Made by a program: the position numbers and the translations under genes | Notes under the pieces: generated by a model | What the model saw: the letters and a program-made list of their open reading frames with translations, nothing else | What the model was told of the DNA's origin: nothing | Databases searched by the model: none | Origin: a virus | Strand: one strand, 5' to 3' | IMG/VR virus record: IMGVR_UViG_3300033553_000338 | Coordinates: 93,881-157,880 of that record | Length of the DNA stretch: 64,000 nucleotides | Shown: positions 1-7,544 of the stretch, in pieces | Position numbering within the stretch: the first letter of the stretch is position 1 | How the letters are laid out: every line of letters begins with the position of its first letter

Positions 1-225
1 CCTACCTATCCCACAACTAAAATCAGCTATTATGGTAGTTTACCCTTTAGTAGCGGATGTGCCGAATGTGACAATCTTTGCGAAATGCATTGAGATCCGG
101 TGGTTCTATAAAATCGAAAAACCACTGGGTAAATTAACCAAGAACACTTGCCTTAGGCCGAATTTGGGGTTCGGTAACTAAGCAAAGCACATTCGTAATC
201 CCGGGATGGTTTATCCCGGGTACAA
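1..225 (+). other. Leader of the tRNA cluster with three hairpins
   Basis: No convincing reading frame. Three stable stem-loops can be read: positions 97-105 pair with 120-128 (9 bp, one G.T); 152-162 pairs with 170-182 (CTTAG/CTAAG outside CCGAA/TTCGG); and 200-207 pairs with 213-220 (CCCGGGAT/ATCCCGGG, 8 bp, loop GGTTT). The last ends 5 bases before tRNA-Ser. They may be processing signals, a degenerate tRNA-like RNA or a small RNA; I cannot decide. Confidence 0.45.
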
Positions 226-314
226 GGAGAGTTGGGTAAGAGGCTTAAGCCACCGGTTTGCTAAACCGGCGTACAGATTAAACTGTACCGGGGGTTCGAA
301 TCCCTCACTCTCCG
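226..314 (+). tRNA. tRNA-Ser(GCT)
   Basis: Complete class II cloverleaf. The acceptor GGAGAGT pairs with ACTCTCC and is followed by discriminator G. The anticodon stem CCGGT/ACCGG encloses a loop with anticodon GCT, decoding AGC/AGU. A long variable arm (GTACAG.../CTGTAC) and a T arm with TTCGAAT are present. CCA is not encoded. It is the first member of a phage tRNA cluster. Confidence 0.93.
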
Positions 315-325
315 CTGAAATGTAT

Positions 326-453
326 AGGGATATGACGGAATTGGTAGACGCTAAAGATGGAGGTATGAAACAATCAAGCTGCATTGTGCATGATGTGTAG
401 AGCATGTTAGTAATATCTGTGAAGTCGTGCAGGTTCGAATCCTGCTATCTCTT
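326..453 (+). tRNA. tRNA-like element, Leu-type D arm, expanded centre
   Basis: The 128-nt element has a 7-bp acceptor (AGGGATA/TATCTCT, one G.T), a leucine-type D loop (GGAATTGGTAGA) and a perfect T arm (GCAGG-TTCGAAT-CCTGC). About 75 nt lie between the D and T arms, against roughly 45 in a normal tRNA-Leu, and no standard anticodon stem-loop can be placed there. It could be a tRNA carrying a small insertion or intron, or a tRNA-like RNA with another role. Amino-acid identity is not assigned. Confidence 0.55.
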
Positions 454-465
454 AAAATTAAACAT

Positions 466-639
466 GTATGTCTGTCCCAGTTGGGGGAGCATCTGGAGCA
501 CAAGGAAAGGGAGTCATGCCCCGGAACTTGTGTTCATGTACAATACCTGGAGTTTTTGTAAAAGTGTACATATTACACAAACTCCAATCATTGTCTTATG
601 GAAACAAAAGGATGTAGGGTTCGAATCCCTGGATATACT
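466..639 (+). tRNA. tRNA-like element with about 100-nt insertion
   Basis: Acceptor GTATGTC (466-472) pairs with GATATAC (632-638), the D arm is perfect (TCCC/GGGA around AGTTGG) and the T arm is good (TAGGG-TTCGAAT-CCCTG). The interval between D and T arms is about 125 nt. It holds two strong inner hairpins: GAGCACAAG pairs with CTTGTGTTC, and GGAGTTT pairs with AAACTCC. No anticodon arm is evident. The structured insert suggests an intron-like or tmRNA-like organisation, but it is far shorter than a group I intron or tmRNA. Confidence 0.5.
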
Positions 640-740
640 CTGATACAAAAGACGGAAACAGGCATCGGTCCGGATTTGAATGGAGATACCATAGGCTTTC
701 AGCGTAGGCTGATGATGCGGAAAACTAAGTCTTTTTATCT

Positions 741-807
741 GGACCTCTATCACTTTAGAATGGTTGCCCTTGGCTCAAGGGTTCAGGTTCGATTCCTGAG
801 AGGTCCG
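741..807 (+). tRNA. tRNA-like element, compact, atypical D arm
   Basis: Acceptor GGACCTC pairs perfectly with GAGGTCC (800-806), and the T arm is TCAGG-TTCGATT-CCTGA. The total is only 67 nt. A stem-loop GCCCT-TGGCTCA-AGGGT sits directly against the T stem with no variable loop, and the D region is not canonical. Upstream, GGTCCGG (667-673) can pair with CTGGACC (739-745), competing with the acceptor; this hints that the transcript may extend upstream. Identity unresolved. Confidence 0.4.
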
Positions 808-845
808 CTTAGTTGGTTGGTTAGTTTTTTAGTGTTGGTTTTTTA

Positions 846-916
846 GGTCTTTAGCTCAGTTGGAAGAGCGTTAGGTTCACCCCTAAAGGTCCCGGGTTCG
901 AGTCCCGGAAGGCCCC
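846..916 (+). tRNA. tRNA-Val(CAC)
   Basis: Class I cloverleaf with D arm (AGCTC...GAGC), anticodon stem TTAGG/CCTAA, loop TTCACCC giving anticodon CAC (Val, GUG), variable loop AGGTC and T arm CCGGG-TTCGAGT-CCCGG. The acceptor GGTCTTT/AAGGCCC has one mismatch and one wobble, and position 37 is C rather than a purine, so it is somewhat divergent. Confidence 0.85.
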
Positions 917-930
917 CAAATTTAGTAACA

Positions 931-1146
931 ATGTTCACAGATAAAGTAAAGACAATGACACTCTTATCAGTAATTGCAGTAATAGTTCTATACTTAACCG
1001 TCTTCTACAGTTTCATACTGCCTAAGATGATCTACAGTGAGTCTAATTTTATTGCATCAATGGGGAGTTTCCTATTCTTTACCAGTCTGATAGCACTCTT
1101 GATTTTAATTAACATTTTTAAATATTTTCTTTTTATTAATCCTTAA
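931..1146 (+). CDS. Small membrane protein, two predicted TM helices
   Basis: A 71-residue hydrophobic protein. One long apolar helix spans about residues 9-31 and a second about 42-68, separated by a short polar turn (PKMIYSESN). It ends 12 bases before the next gene, a lipoprotein. Both may act in the envelope, but I recognise no family. The A-rich leader and membrane signature support a real gene. Confidence 0.6.
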   Translation: MFTDKVKTMTLLSVIAVIVLYLTVFYSFILPKMIYSESNFIASMGSFLFFTSLIALLILINIFKYFLFINP

Positions 1147-1158
1147 ATTTTATCAAAA

Positions 1159-1563
1159 ATGAAGAAGTACATTGTTGTTTTATTGCTAGTACTTAGCGCG
1201 TGTTTGATCCCGCAGATTGACTGGGATCCTGGAGAAGGCTTGGATAAGCCTATTGTAGAAAATTGTATTGATTGCCCTGCCAGCATGGTTCAGGGGGTTA
1301 CCGCGTATCAGATGATCCACCAGGACATCAATCAGGTAGTGTATGCTCCTTTGGAGTATCAACCTTTGTCAGTGGAATCCACCGGTTTAAATCCAAAGCA
1401 AGCGACTCTACCAGAGAGTTTTCAGCGATTTCGACCCCAGAATAGTCTACAGGCGAAGTACCATCTATACAATACCATAAGCAAATTGAATCCCGAGTAC
1501 ATGGACCAGCATATTGATGCAACGGTCTTACGACACATTACAACTCAGGAATACCAGGTTTAG
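1159..1563 (+). CDS. Putative lipoprotein
   Basis: This 134-residue protein starts with a lipoprotein signal peptide: KK, an apolar stretch (YIVVLLLVL) and the lipobox LSAC with acceptor Cys at residue 15. The mature part is polar and Gln-rich, with a Cys pair (CIDCP) near residues 36-39. It is probably anchored in an envelope membrane; phage lipoproteins of this kind can act in superinfection exclusion, but no family is recognised. A terminator follows. Confidence 0.7.
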   Translation: MKKYIVVLLLVLSACLIPQIDWDPGEGLDKPIVENCIDCPASMVQGVTAYQMIHQDINQVVYAPLEYQPLSVESTGLNPKQATLPESFQRFRPQNSLQAKYHLYNTISKLNPEYMDQHIDATVLRHITTQEYQV

Positions 1564-1592
1564 CCTACAAAAGAAAGTACAATAAATAATAA

Positions 1593-1623
1593 AAATCAGG
1601 TAGGGTTTTCTCTACCTGATTTT
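1593..1623 (+). terminator. Intrinsic terminator after the lipoprotein gene
   Basis: An 11-bp stem AAATCAGGTAG / CTACCTGATTT around the loop GGTTTTCT, ending in T residues. It separates the lipoprotein from the following tRNA-like element. Confidence 0.75.
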
Positions 1624-1628
1624 CACAA

Positions 1629-1791
1629 GGGGATTAAGCTGTTGGACCAGCCCGGGGAGAATGTACCTGGAGAGTGTTTGTGGAGCGTGAAGCATATCCG
1701 AGGATTTAAGATAGCCTAAGGTAACACATAACGGTGTGTGAAATACAGAATCCTAAAAGTAGCCACTGAGGTTCGAGTCCTCAAATCCCCA
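1629..1791 (+). tRNA. tRNA-like element with about 90-nt expansion
   Basis: Acceptor GGGGATT pairs perfectly with AATCCCC, the D arm is GCTG-TTGGAC-CAGC and the T arm is TGAGG-TTCGAGT-CCTCA. Between them lie about 115 nt with further helices: CCGGG/CCTGG, ACACA/TGTGT around TAACGG, and AGGATT/AATCCT. No ordinary anticodon arm with U33 can be placed after the D arm. The architecture matches the elements at 326-453 and 466-639. The GGGG start and weak anticodon domain recall tmRNA, but there is room for only a very short tag and I see none. Confidence 0.5.
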
Positions 1792-1833
1792 CAATAATTC
1801 AGTATTTAAAATCAATCTATTAAATAAATACTC

Positions 1834-2589
1834 ATGGAAAATCAAATTACTTTAGAATTCCCAGAAAGCACTCACTTCTTAGGCAGGAATGGAATCTCAA
1901 AATGTTCCGGCCTATGCCTACAAAAGGCAGAGGCTGGAAAGTACCTGGCTATTTTTCCGATTAATTTAAAAAATCTCACGGGAAGCTCTCGTGTGGATAT
2001 CCCTGAATCAAGTATCTCTGAATTGAAAGTTGCCTTACACAGGCTGTATCCTGAAATTTCAAATAAACCAGTCCTACCCATTAAGATCTCCCCAGAAAAA
2101 CTTGAGGAGATGATCAAGCAAAATCAAGAAGAGCTTCAGAATGAGGGCATTGAGACCCCTGAGTATGACCACAGTTATTTTTGTGAAACTTGCGAAAGTA
2201 CCTCTGGGGCATGTCATCCTGTAACTGGGATGTGCTTTATTTGTGGTGCAGATGATTGGGCTCCAGTTACCAGTCCTCCTGAGGTATTGGAATTACATCC
2301 TAGTCCACCAGGGCAGGAAAAAGTTGAGGGGACAATTAAGTGTGCTATTGCTGATCTCGAAGGCATCATGCCAGTACATGACCCTGATGGAGACCGTACT
2401 CACCCAGGATGGGGGACTTTGGCTGACTTGAAGAGGGTCCTTGCCAATCTTACCGGGGACTTCAAGGAACTATTCCAGGAGCTTGAAGATGTCGAATGCG
2501 ATCATGATAAGATTGCTGAAGACTTCTATCACTTCAAACCTGGGACTCCCCGCGCAGAAATACACACCTGGATTTGCTCGCCACTTTAA
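1834..2589 (+). CDS. Zinc-ribbon protein of unknown function
   Basis: A 251-residue protein with a treble-clef or zinc-ribbon-like segment at about residues 112-135: CETC, then CHPVTGMCFICG, with paired CxxC motifs able to bind one zinc ion. The C-terminal part is acidic and helical. No enzymatic motif is visible. The leader (AATAAATACTC) has no Shine-Dalgarno. The next gene starts 10 bases after the stop, suggesting co-transcription. Confidence 0.65.
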   Translation: MENQITLEFPESTHFLGRNGISKCSGLCLQKAEAGKYLAIFPINLKNLTGSSRVDIPESSISELKVALHRLYPEISNKPVLPIKISPEKLEEMIKQNQEELQNEGIETPEYDHSYFCETCESTSGACHPVTGMCFICGADDWAPVTSPPEVLELHPSPPGQEKVEGTIKCAIADLEGIMPVHDPDGDRTHPGWGTLADLKRVLANLTGDFKELFQELEDVECDHDKIAEDFYHFKPGTPRAEIHTWICSPL

Positions 2590-2599
2590 ATCAATCAAA

Positions 2600-3028
2600 A
2601 TGGAAAAATACCTATTAATTACACTTTCTTGTCAAGAGGGGGAAAGAGCCTACACCCAGTATTGTCCCGTCATAACTATGGAAACTGACTTTAGAAAGGT
2701 AGCTGAGCAGCATGCCTCAACTTTCTGGGGAGAAAGTGGGGTAGAGGAAAACGGCTATTGGTGGTTCTTTGGTGAGACTACAGTTTGTGTTGTGGACGTA
2801 ATTGAAATCACCAAATCAGAGTATGAGATCTTCACAACGGTAAAATCCGGACGGTCCAAGCTAGGAAATGCATTGGATGTGTTAATTGAAGCCAGAAGCC
2901 TGTTTGAAGAATGGATGCCCGAGGATGAGACCTCCGCTGCAGAGTTCCAGGCAATCATAGAGAAGATCAATGTTTTAGAAACATCCCTTCCTAAGTATAC
3001 AGAAATAGACTTTGGTGAAGATGAGTAA
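2600..3028 (+). CDS. Conserved-type hypothetical protein
   Basis: The start at 2600 (ATG after ATCAATCAAA) is preferred over an upstream in-frame start inside the preceding gene. The product is 142 residues, acidic and soluble, with a Trp-rich patch (GYWWFFGETTVCVVDVIEI) in its middle. The stop overlaps the next start (ATGAGTAA). I do not recognise the family. Confidence 0.6.
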   Translation: MEKYLLITLSCQEGERAYTQYCPVITMETDFRKVAEQHASTFWGESGVEENGYWWFFGETTVCVVDVIEITKSEYEIFTTVKSGRSKLGNALDVLIEARSLFEEWMPEDETSAAEFQAIIEKINVLETSLPKYTEIDFGEDE

Positions 3029-3905
3029 ACTAACAGTACTCAGCTACGGAGCCGGTCAGGATAGTACTGCTATCCTGTACAAAATGATCTACGATAGGGA
3101 ATTTCGGAATAAGTATGTCCCGGAAGATCTGATTGTCGTGATGGCCGAGACCGGAAATGAGCATCCAGAAACTGAGGATCATGTTGAATTTACACGAGGT
3201 CTTTGTAAAACGAATAACATCCCTTTCTACCATCTGGGGTATAACTATACTCCGGACGGGTGGAAAGGAGGTTTGATAAAGTTCTATGAACGTACCTCAA
3301 CAGTAGGATCCAAAGCCTTTCCCAAAACATGCACGGATAAGCTCAAAATACAGGCCATCTACAGCTTCCTTGAGCAGTATGTCCATAAGACCTATAAAAC
3401 GGTTGCATTTGGACGGAAACGTGCCCTGAAGGAGTTTGCTAACAAGTATGGGAAGATCGATGTATTGATTGGAATCGCAGCAGGGGAGGAGAAGCGGATA
3501 GCAGTTGATGGTAGCAGCCCAAATAAGTGGATGAATCTTGCTATTCGCAGGATCTACCCATTGGTTGACCTGGGTATGGACCGGGGGGCTTGTCAGAAAT
3601 ACATGTCTATGATAGGCATGCCAATTCCAATCCCATCAAACTGTATCCTCTGCCCATTTATGAGCAAACAGGAACTGTTGTACCTATCGTTAGCTTACCC
3701 GGAATGGTATCTGAAATGGGTAGACCTGGAGCAAACAAAGATCGATGCCAATAAACACATGGGAGCTAAGAATCTGGGAGTATGGGGTAAGAAATTACTA
3801 CCTGAGATCCTGAAAGAAGCCCAGGAAAAGTTTGCTGATATGAGCTTTGAGGATCTGAAAGAGTATAAGATGTCCCATGGACATTGTGTTATGTCAAAGT
3901 ATTAA
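3021..3905 (+). CDS. PP-loop ATPase, PAPS reductase-like
   Basis: A member of the adenine nucleotide alpha-hydrolase (PP-loop) superfamily, related to phosphoadenosine phosphosulfate reductase and DndC. The loop is SYGAGQDST at residues 7-15 instead of SGGxDS. Later come a Cys cluster (NCILCPF) and a C-terminal GHCVMSK. Such proteins activate a substrate with ATP, often for sulfur transfer; phage homologues are common but their substrate is usually unknown. A DNA- or tRNA-modifying role is possible. The chosen ATG overlaps the previous stop; the in-frame TTG upstream lies inside the previous gene. Confidence 0.75.
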   Translation: MSKLTVLSYGAGQDSTAILYKMIYDREFRNKYVPEDLIVVMAETGNEHPETEDHVEFTRGLCKTNNIPFYHLGYNYTPDGWKGGLIKFYERTSTVGSKAFPKTCTDKLKIQAIYSFLEQYVHKTYKTVAFGRKRALKEFANKYGKIDVLIGIAAGEEKRIAVDGSSPNKWMNLAIRRIYPLVDLGMDRGACQKYMSMIGMPIPIPSNCILCPFMSKQELLYLSLAYPEWYLKWVDLEQTKIDANKHMGAKNLGVWGKKLLPEILKEAQEKFADMSFEDLKEYKMSHGHCVMSKY

Positions 3906-3918
3906 CAATTAGAATATT

Positions 3919-4428
3919 ATGAACGAATTTACACTTGAAGAGCTGTATGCTGCCATTGCACAATTTATGGGGTATTACCAGCCAGAGGAATTTTCTGAAA
4001 ATAGACTATTCTCATTCCAGGTTTACTTCTCAAAAGCGGAATGTCAGGAAGATTTCCCGGATGAGGTTATAAAGACCTATTACGGGAATGATATCGAGGA
4101 ATTTACCTTTATGGACTCTCCCTGGGACAAGAAGTCATTAGATGATCTGCTCCCTTGCCTTACTAAATTGATGCAAGAGACAGCTAATGCTTCCGGGATT
4201 GGTGCGTCACATGATTTTTCAATTGGGGCCAGTTCAATGTACCCACCCGGAGTTATTATATCCCGGGCAAGTGCCCGTAATGGTGCCCCAATTGCATTCT
4301 CTGTGAAGCCTGTAGACGGGGAAAATGCCTTCTACAATTCAGTTTTTGAATTATGTGCCGGTTTTGCCTTATCCAAGGTAAGTCCCGATAGTTTTAAACC
4401 TTATTTAATAATCAAAAAAGATGACTGA
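3919..4428 (+). CDS. Hypothetical protein
   Basis: A 169-residue acidic protein (ATG after AGAATATT). Features are a Glu-rich N-terminal half (FTLEELYAAI) and a Gly/Ser/Pro-rich central loop (GASSMYPPG). No recognisable motif, signal peptide or membrane segment. Its stop overlaps the start of the next gene by 8 bases, implying translational coupling. Confidence 0.6.
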   Translation: MNEFTLEELYAAIAQFMGYYQPEEFSENRLFSFQVYFSKAECQEDFPDEVIKTYYGNDIEEFTFMDSPWDKKSLDDLLPCLTKLMQETANASGIGASHDFSIGASSMYPPGVIISRASARNGAPIAFSVKPVDGENAFYNSVFELCAGFALSKVSPDSFKPYLIIKKDD

Positions 4429-4738
4429 GAAAAAATACAGAAACGAAAAAGGTAAGGAAAGCTACATAGGATCCTACCAGTTTGATGACTTTCTGGTTTC
4501 CAATACTAAGGAGCATGGTCACTGGGCTTTTAGAAAAGCTTTAGAGAGTCCCGGAGAGAAAGTCTTCATTGAATTTGAGGATACTCCGCGCAACAGTGGT
4601 AATTGGTATGCCGGATACATCAAATTTGACCCTGACACAAAGATTATGACTATGTGGGGAAATGTGCCGATAAAGTGCCCATCATCTTGCCAACATCATC
4701 GTGGATCAATCTGTCCGGTGTGTGGCCTAAACGGATAA
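4421..4738 (+). CDS. Small protein with C-terminal Cys/His cluster
   Basis: 105 residues. The N-terminus is basic, and the last 22 residues contain CPSSCQHHRGSICPVCG, a likely zinc-binding knuckle. Function unknown; a nucleic-acid or protein contact is plausible. It overlaps the upstream gene (ATGACTGA) and lies 3 bases from the downstream gene. Confidence 0.6.
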   Translation: MTEKKYRNEKGKESYIGSYQFDDFLVSNTKEHGHWAFRKALESPGEKVFIEFEDTPRNSGNWYAGYIKFDPDTKIMTMWGNVPIKCPSSCQHHRGSICPVCGLNG

Positions 4739-4741
4739 ACT

Positions 4742-4942
4742 ATGAAATTACGAGATTACATTAAATCGCTGGAAAATTTTGCAAGTAAGCACCCCGGATC
4801 CCTGGATCTCCAAGTAGTAACCAGCTCGGATGATGAGGGAAACAACTTCAACCCTGTAATTTGTGGTCCCAGTAATGGGCTGTTGGAAGGGAATGACTTT
4901 AGCACGAATACTACCAGGTTCAACGCAGTTTGCGTGAACTAA
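4742..4942 (+). CDS. Small phage protein, 'SSDDEGN' type
   Basis: 66 residues. It has the arrangement of a widespread small phage protein: an N-terminal helix (LRDYIKSLENFASKHPGSLDLQVV) followed by the conserved stretch TSSDDEGNNFNPV. Members occur in many unrelated phages without known function. The 26-bp hairpin repeat follows 13 bases after the stop. Confidence 0.6.
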   Translation: MKLRDYIKSLENFASKHPGSLDLQVVTSSDDEGNNFNPVICGPSNGLLEGNDFSTNTTRFNAVCVN

Positions 4943-4955
4943 ACCTACTGAAACC

Positions 4956-4981
4956 AACACCGGCCACAGGTCGAGTATAGA
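4956..4981 (+). repeat. 26-bp intergenic hairpin repeat, copy 1
   Basis: Matches the copy at 5225-5250 at 25 of 26 positions. The core CGGCC-ACA-GGTCG forms a 5-bp stem with one G.T pair. The single difference (T here, C there) keeps the pairing, suggesting selection on RNA structure. Confidence 0.7.
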
Positions 4982-5025
4982 AGACGCATTAACTATACGC
5001 ACTGTTAATTTTAAACTAAAATATT

Positions 5026-5226
5026 ATGAAAATCAAATTGATTTATGTGACGACAAAACAAGTTTCTGATTTCATTAATAGGGAAACTGAACGATTGAAA
5101 ATTAACAAAGGCGAATTATTAAAAGAGGTTAAATATGTATTGTTGGACTTAAAGCAGTACCCTAACGATAATCGTAATCAGATAAAATACTACACAAGAA
5201 TTTACAAAGCACTTAATCGTGCATAA
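5026..5226 (+). CDS. Small basic protein between two repeats
   Basis: 66 residues, Lys/Arg-rich, mostly helical (VSDFINRETERLKINKGELLKEVKYVLLDL). No recognised family. The gene is bracketed by the 26-bp repeats at 4956-4981 and 5225-5250, and the second repeat begins at its stop codon, so gene plus repeat may have moved or duplicated as a unit. Base composition is more AT-rich than its neighbours. Confidence 0.55.
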   Translation: MKIKLIYVTTKQVSDFINRETERLKINKGELLKEVKYVLLDLKQYPNDNRNQIKYYTRIYKALNRA

Positions 5227-5250
5227 CACCGGCCACAGGCCGAGTATAGA
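5225..5250 (+). repeat. 26-bp intergenic hairpin repeat, copy 2
   Basis: Second copy of the repeat at 4956-4981, with the perfect stem CGGCC-ACA-GGCCG. It overlaps the stop codon of the preceding small gene and lies 30 bases before the rIIA-like gene, so it could act as a processing, attenuation or recombination site. Confidence 0.7.
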
Positions 5251-5279
5251 GATATTGTTACACATTTAATTATATACCT

Positions 5280-7544
5280 ATGATTTTAAAAGACACCATC
5301 CTCCGTGAAGTATCGGGGGATATCACCAACACAGTTACAGAGAGTAAAATCAACGCCTCTAAATTCTCAAAGTTATTTGGGATCCTGTCAGGTATGTATG
5401 CAGACATCAAGGGGGCAATCATTCAGGAGTATGTTTCAAATGCCTGGGATGCCCATAAAGCTAAGGGCAACATGGAAGATCCTATTCTGATCACTTTTGA
5501 TCTGGAGGATGACATGACTGAAACGTACTCCCTCACCATTACAGACATGGGAATTGGCATGTCAGATGAGACCATGAACAAGGTGTACTTCAACTACCTG
5601 GAAACTACCAAGGAGGATTCAAATGAGTTCATTGGAGCTTTTGGATTGGGCTGCAAGTGTGCCTTGGCCTATACGGAATCTTTCGAGATTACCACGACTC
5701 AGGATGGGGTGAAGAACCATTACATTTTTTTCAAGAATGGGTTTGGTATCCCTTCGCATACCCGGGTTTACTCGGAGATCACCGATGAAGGTTCCGGAAC
5801 ATCCATTAAAATCCCTGTAAAGGGCGCTGATTACATGAGTTTTAAGAGTTTGCTGGAGACTAAGCTGTACTTCTTCCCGAATGTGGTTCTTGAGTCCAAT
5901 TTCTATACGCCCAGTGTAAAATTACCTGTATTTATGGGAAAGAACTTCATGTTCTCGCCAGACTACGTTAAAAGGCCCTATCAGTATAAGAATCACTCTT
6001 CTCCGGGTTGCGTAGTTGTAGGAAATGTAGCTTATCCACGTTTCCCAGGTGACAACATCCACATGGAGATTGCGGTCAAGCTTGCTATTGGGGATGTGAC
6101 GCTGACTCCTTCACGGGAAAGCATTGAGGATTCCACGGAAAACCGGGAAATCATCAATACCCGGATTAAGGAGGCCTATGCAGAAATACTGGGACTTAAA
6201 AATGCTACGATCCAGGATGCTTCTACATTTACGGAGTTGGTAGAAATGTACAGAACGATAAGTTTTAGTCAACTTGAATTTAAAGATGTTGTAGGTAATG
6301 TAACGTATCTTTTATCAATGCGGGATGTAAGTAATGGGGTTAAAAGGCCCACCCTTATTGGGGGAGATTCGCGTATTAAGTTTGAGGAACTTGCAGGACG
6401 GTATCGGGAATTGCTAAGGCCTGTACCTCGGGTAATTAACAGTGAAACCCTCCGGGTTAAGAATGCTGACTCCTGTTTAGGCATAAATTCTTGTTTAAGT
6501 AACGTTGAACGAACTTACCTGGTAGATTCTGAAGACTGTGTTGAGGAGATTCCTTTAATCAAGCGAAAATACTTATGTAGAAATGCCTATAATGACATTA
6601 TGTTTATTACACCGTGTCATTACGATTATTTTCTGAAAGGGGAAGTTGGGGGGATAATGAGCATTGCCCAGAAAGCCAGAGTGTTCAAGCCCTACATAGA
6701 CTACATAAAGGCAGCGTATGAAGTCAAGCACCTTGATGAGGTGATGGTACCTGAAAAATTTGAGAAGGCTGTCATTGAGGAGGAGATCGAGGACAAGGAA
6801 GCACGGGCTGCAAAGTCCCGAGAACTGAGGAAGGCACGAAAATTCGTGGCCTATAAAGTAGTTAATTGGAATGGCTCTCGGAATAACTACACTACCTTGA
6901 GATTATCTGCGGATGAACTGGTAAGAGAAAATAGGGGAAGAAGGGTTATCTACATCTGTGAAGATGAAAAGTCACAGGGGTTATTGGATGCGTATCAGAT
7001 AAGCTATTCTATTCCAAGCAGCTGGCGTAATAAATACGACTTTATCTTTCTTGCAGCTCCCTCCAAACTCTTCCAAAAGGATATCGAAGGACTGGATCAC
7101 GTAATGTCTATTCAGGAGTTCTATAACTCCAGATTCGTTCCTCTGAAAGGGTGGGCCAAAAATTATTACTACAGTCAGATTGAGTTTCATAGTGTATCCT
7201 ACAACTTTAGGAACATCATTGGCACTCAGTATGATGCATTTGATGCATTGAAGCCAAAGGAGCCAAATTTAAGGCACCCTGATAGTAACTACATCATTAA
7301 TGCTATGATTAGGGCTGAGTATAAGATGGAGGATTTCTATGATCTGAAAGCGTATGACGAAGCTTTCGCTCAAATATCCAAGGTGATTGACAACCTTTGG
7401 AGTGTAGCTTCAGTGTTAGGGGTAGGATCTTTTAACTATCAGAGCTCAAAGGGGATTTACTTAATTGCAAAGCTCCTTATCCGTTTAGGAATTCGAATTG
7501 ACAATAAACTATACACATTTTACAACGAAGAAAGGTTTAAATAA
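5280..7544 (+). CDS. rIIA: rIIA-like protein with GHKL ATPase domain
   Basis: A 754-residue homologue of the phage T4 rIIA family. The N-terminal third is a GHKL (Hsp90/gyrase-B/MutL type) ATPase: N box EYVSNAWDAHK at about 50-60 (Glu50, Asn54), G1 box DMGIGMS at 89-95 and G2 box GAFGLGCKCA at about 119-128. The rest is long and has a charged helix near residue 500. In T4, rIIA with rIIB is membrane-associated and needed on lambda lysogens carrying rex. The stop and the next ATG overlap (TAATG), the same pairing as in T4. It may protect against host exclusion; the mechanism here is inferred. Confidence 0.85.
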   Translation: MILKDTILREVSGDITNTVTESKINASKFSKLFGILSGMYADIKGAIIQEYVSNAWDAHKAKGNMEDPILITFDLEDDMTETYSLTITDMGIGMSDETMNKVYFNYLETTKEDSNEFIGAFGLGCKCALAYTESFEITTTQDGVKNHYIFFKNGFGIPSHTRVYSEITDEGSGTSIKIPVKGADYMSFKSLLETKLYFFPNVVLESNFYTPSVKLPVFMGKNFMFSPDYVKRPYQYKNHSSPGCVVVGNVAYPRFPGDNIHMEIAVKLAIGDVTLTPSRESIEDSTENREIINTRIKEAYAEILGLKNATIQDASTFTELVEMYRTISFSQLEFKDVVGNVTYLLSMRDVSNGVKRPTLIGGDSRIKFEELAGRYRELLRPVPRVINSETLRVKNADSCLGINSCLSNVERTYLVDSEDCVEEIPLIKRKYLCRNAYNDIMFITPCHYDYFLKGEVGGIMSIAQKARVFKPYIDYIKAAYEVKHLDEVMVPEKFEKAVIEEEIEDKEARAAKSRELRKARKFVAYKVVNWNGSRNNYTTLRLSADELVRENRGRRVIYICEDEKSQGLLDAYQISYSIPSSWRNKYDFIFLAAPSKLFQKDIEGLDHVMSIQEFYNSRFVPLKGWAKNYYYSQIEFHSVSYNFRNIIGTQYDAFDALKPKEPNLRHPDSNYIINAMIRAEYKMEDFYDLKAYDEAFAQISKVIDNLWSVASVLGVGSFNYQSSKGIYLIAKLLIRLGIRIDNKLYTFYNEERFK

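Noticed and set aside
326-639. Group I introns or tmRNA as the cause of the long tRNA-like elements
   Set aside because: Inserts (about 30-100 nt) are far below the size of group I introns; no P/Q/R/S core and no tag reading frame could be recognised.
206-846. Several 60-80-residue frames on both strands across the tRNA cluster
   Set aside because: They run through clear tRNA structures, lack sensible composition and overlap each other on both strands.
2441-2599. N-terminal extension of the gene at 2600 from an upstream start at 2441
   Set aside because: It would overlap the preceding zinc-ribbon gene by 149 bases; the ATG at 2600 lies just after that gene's stop.
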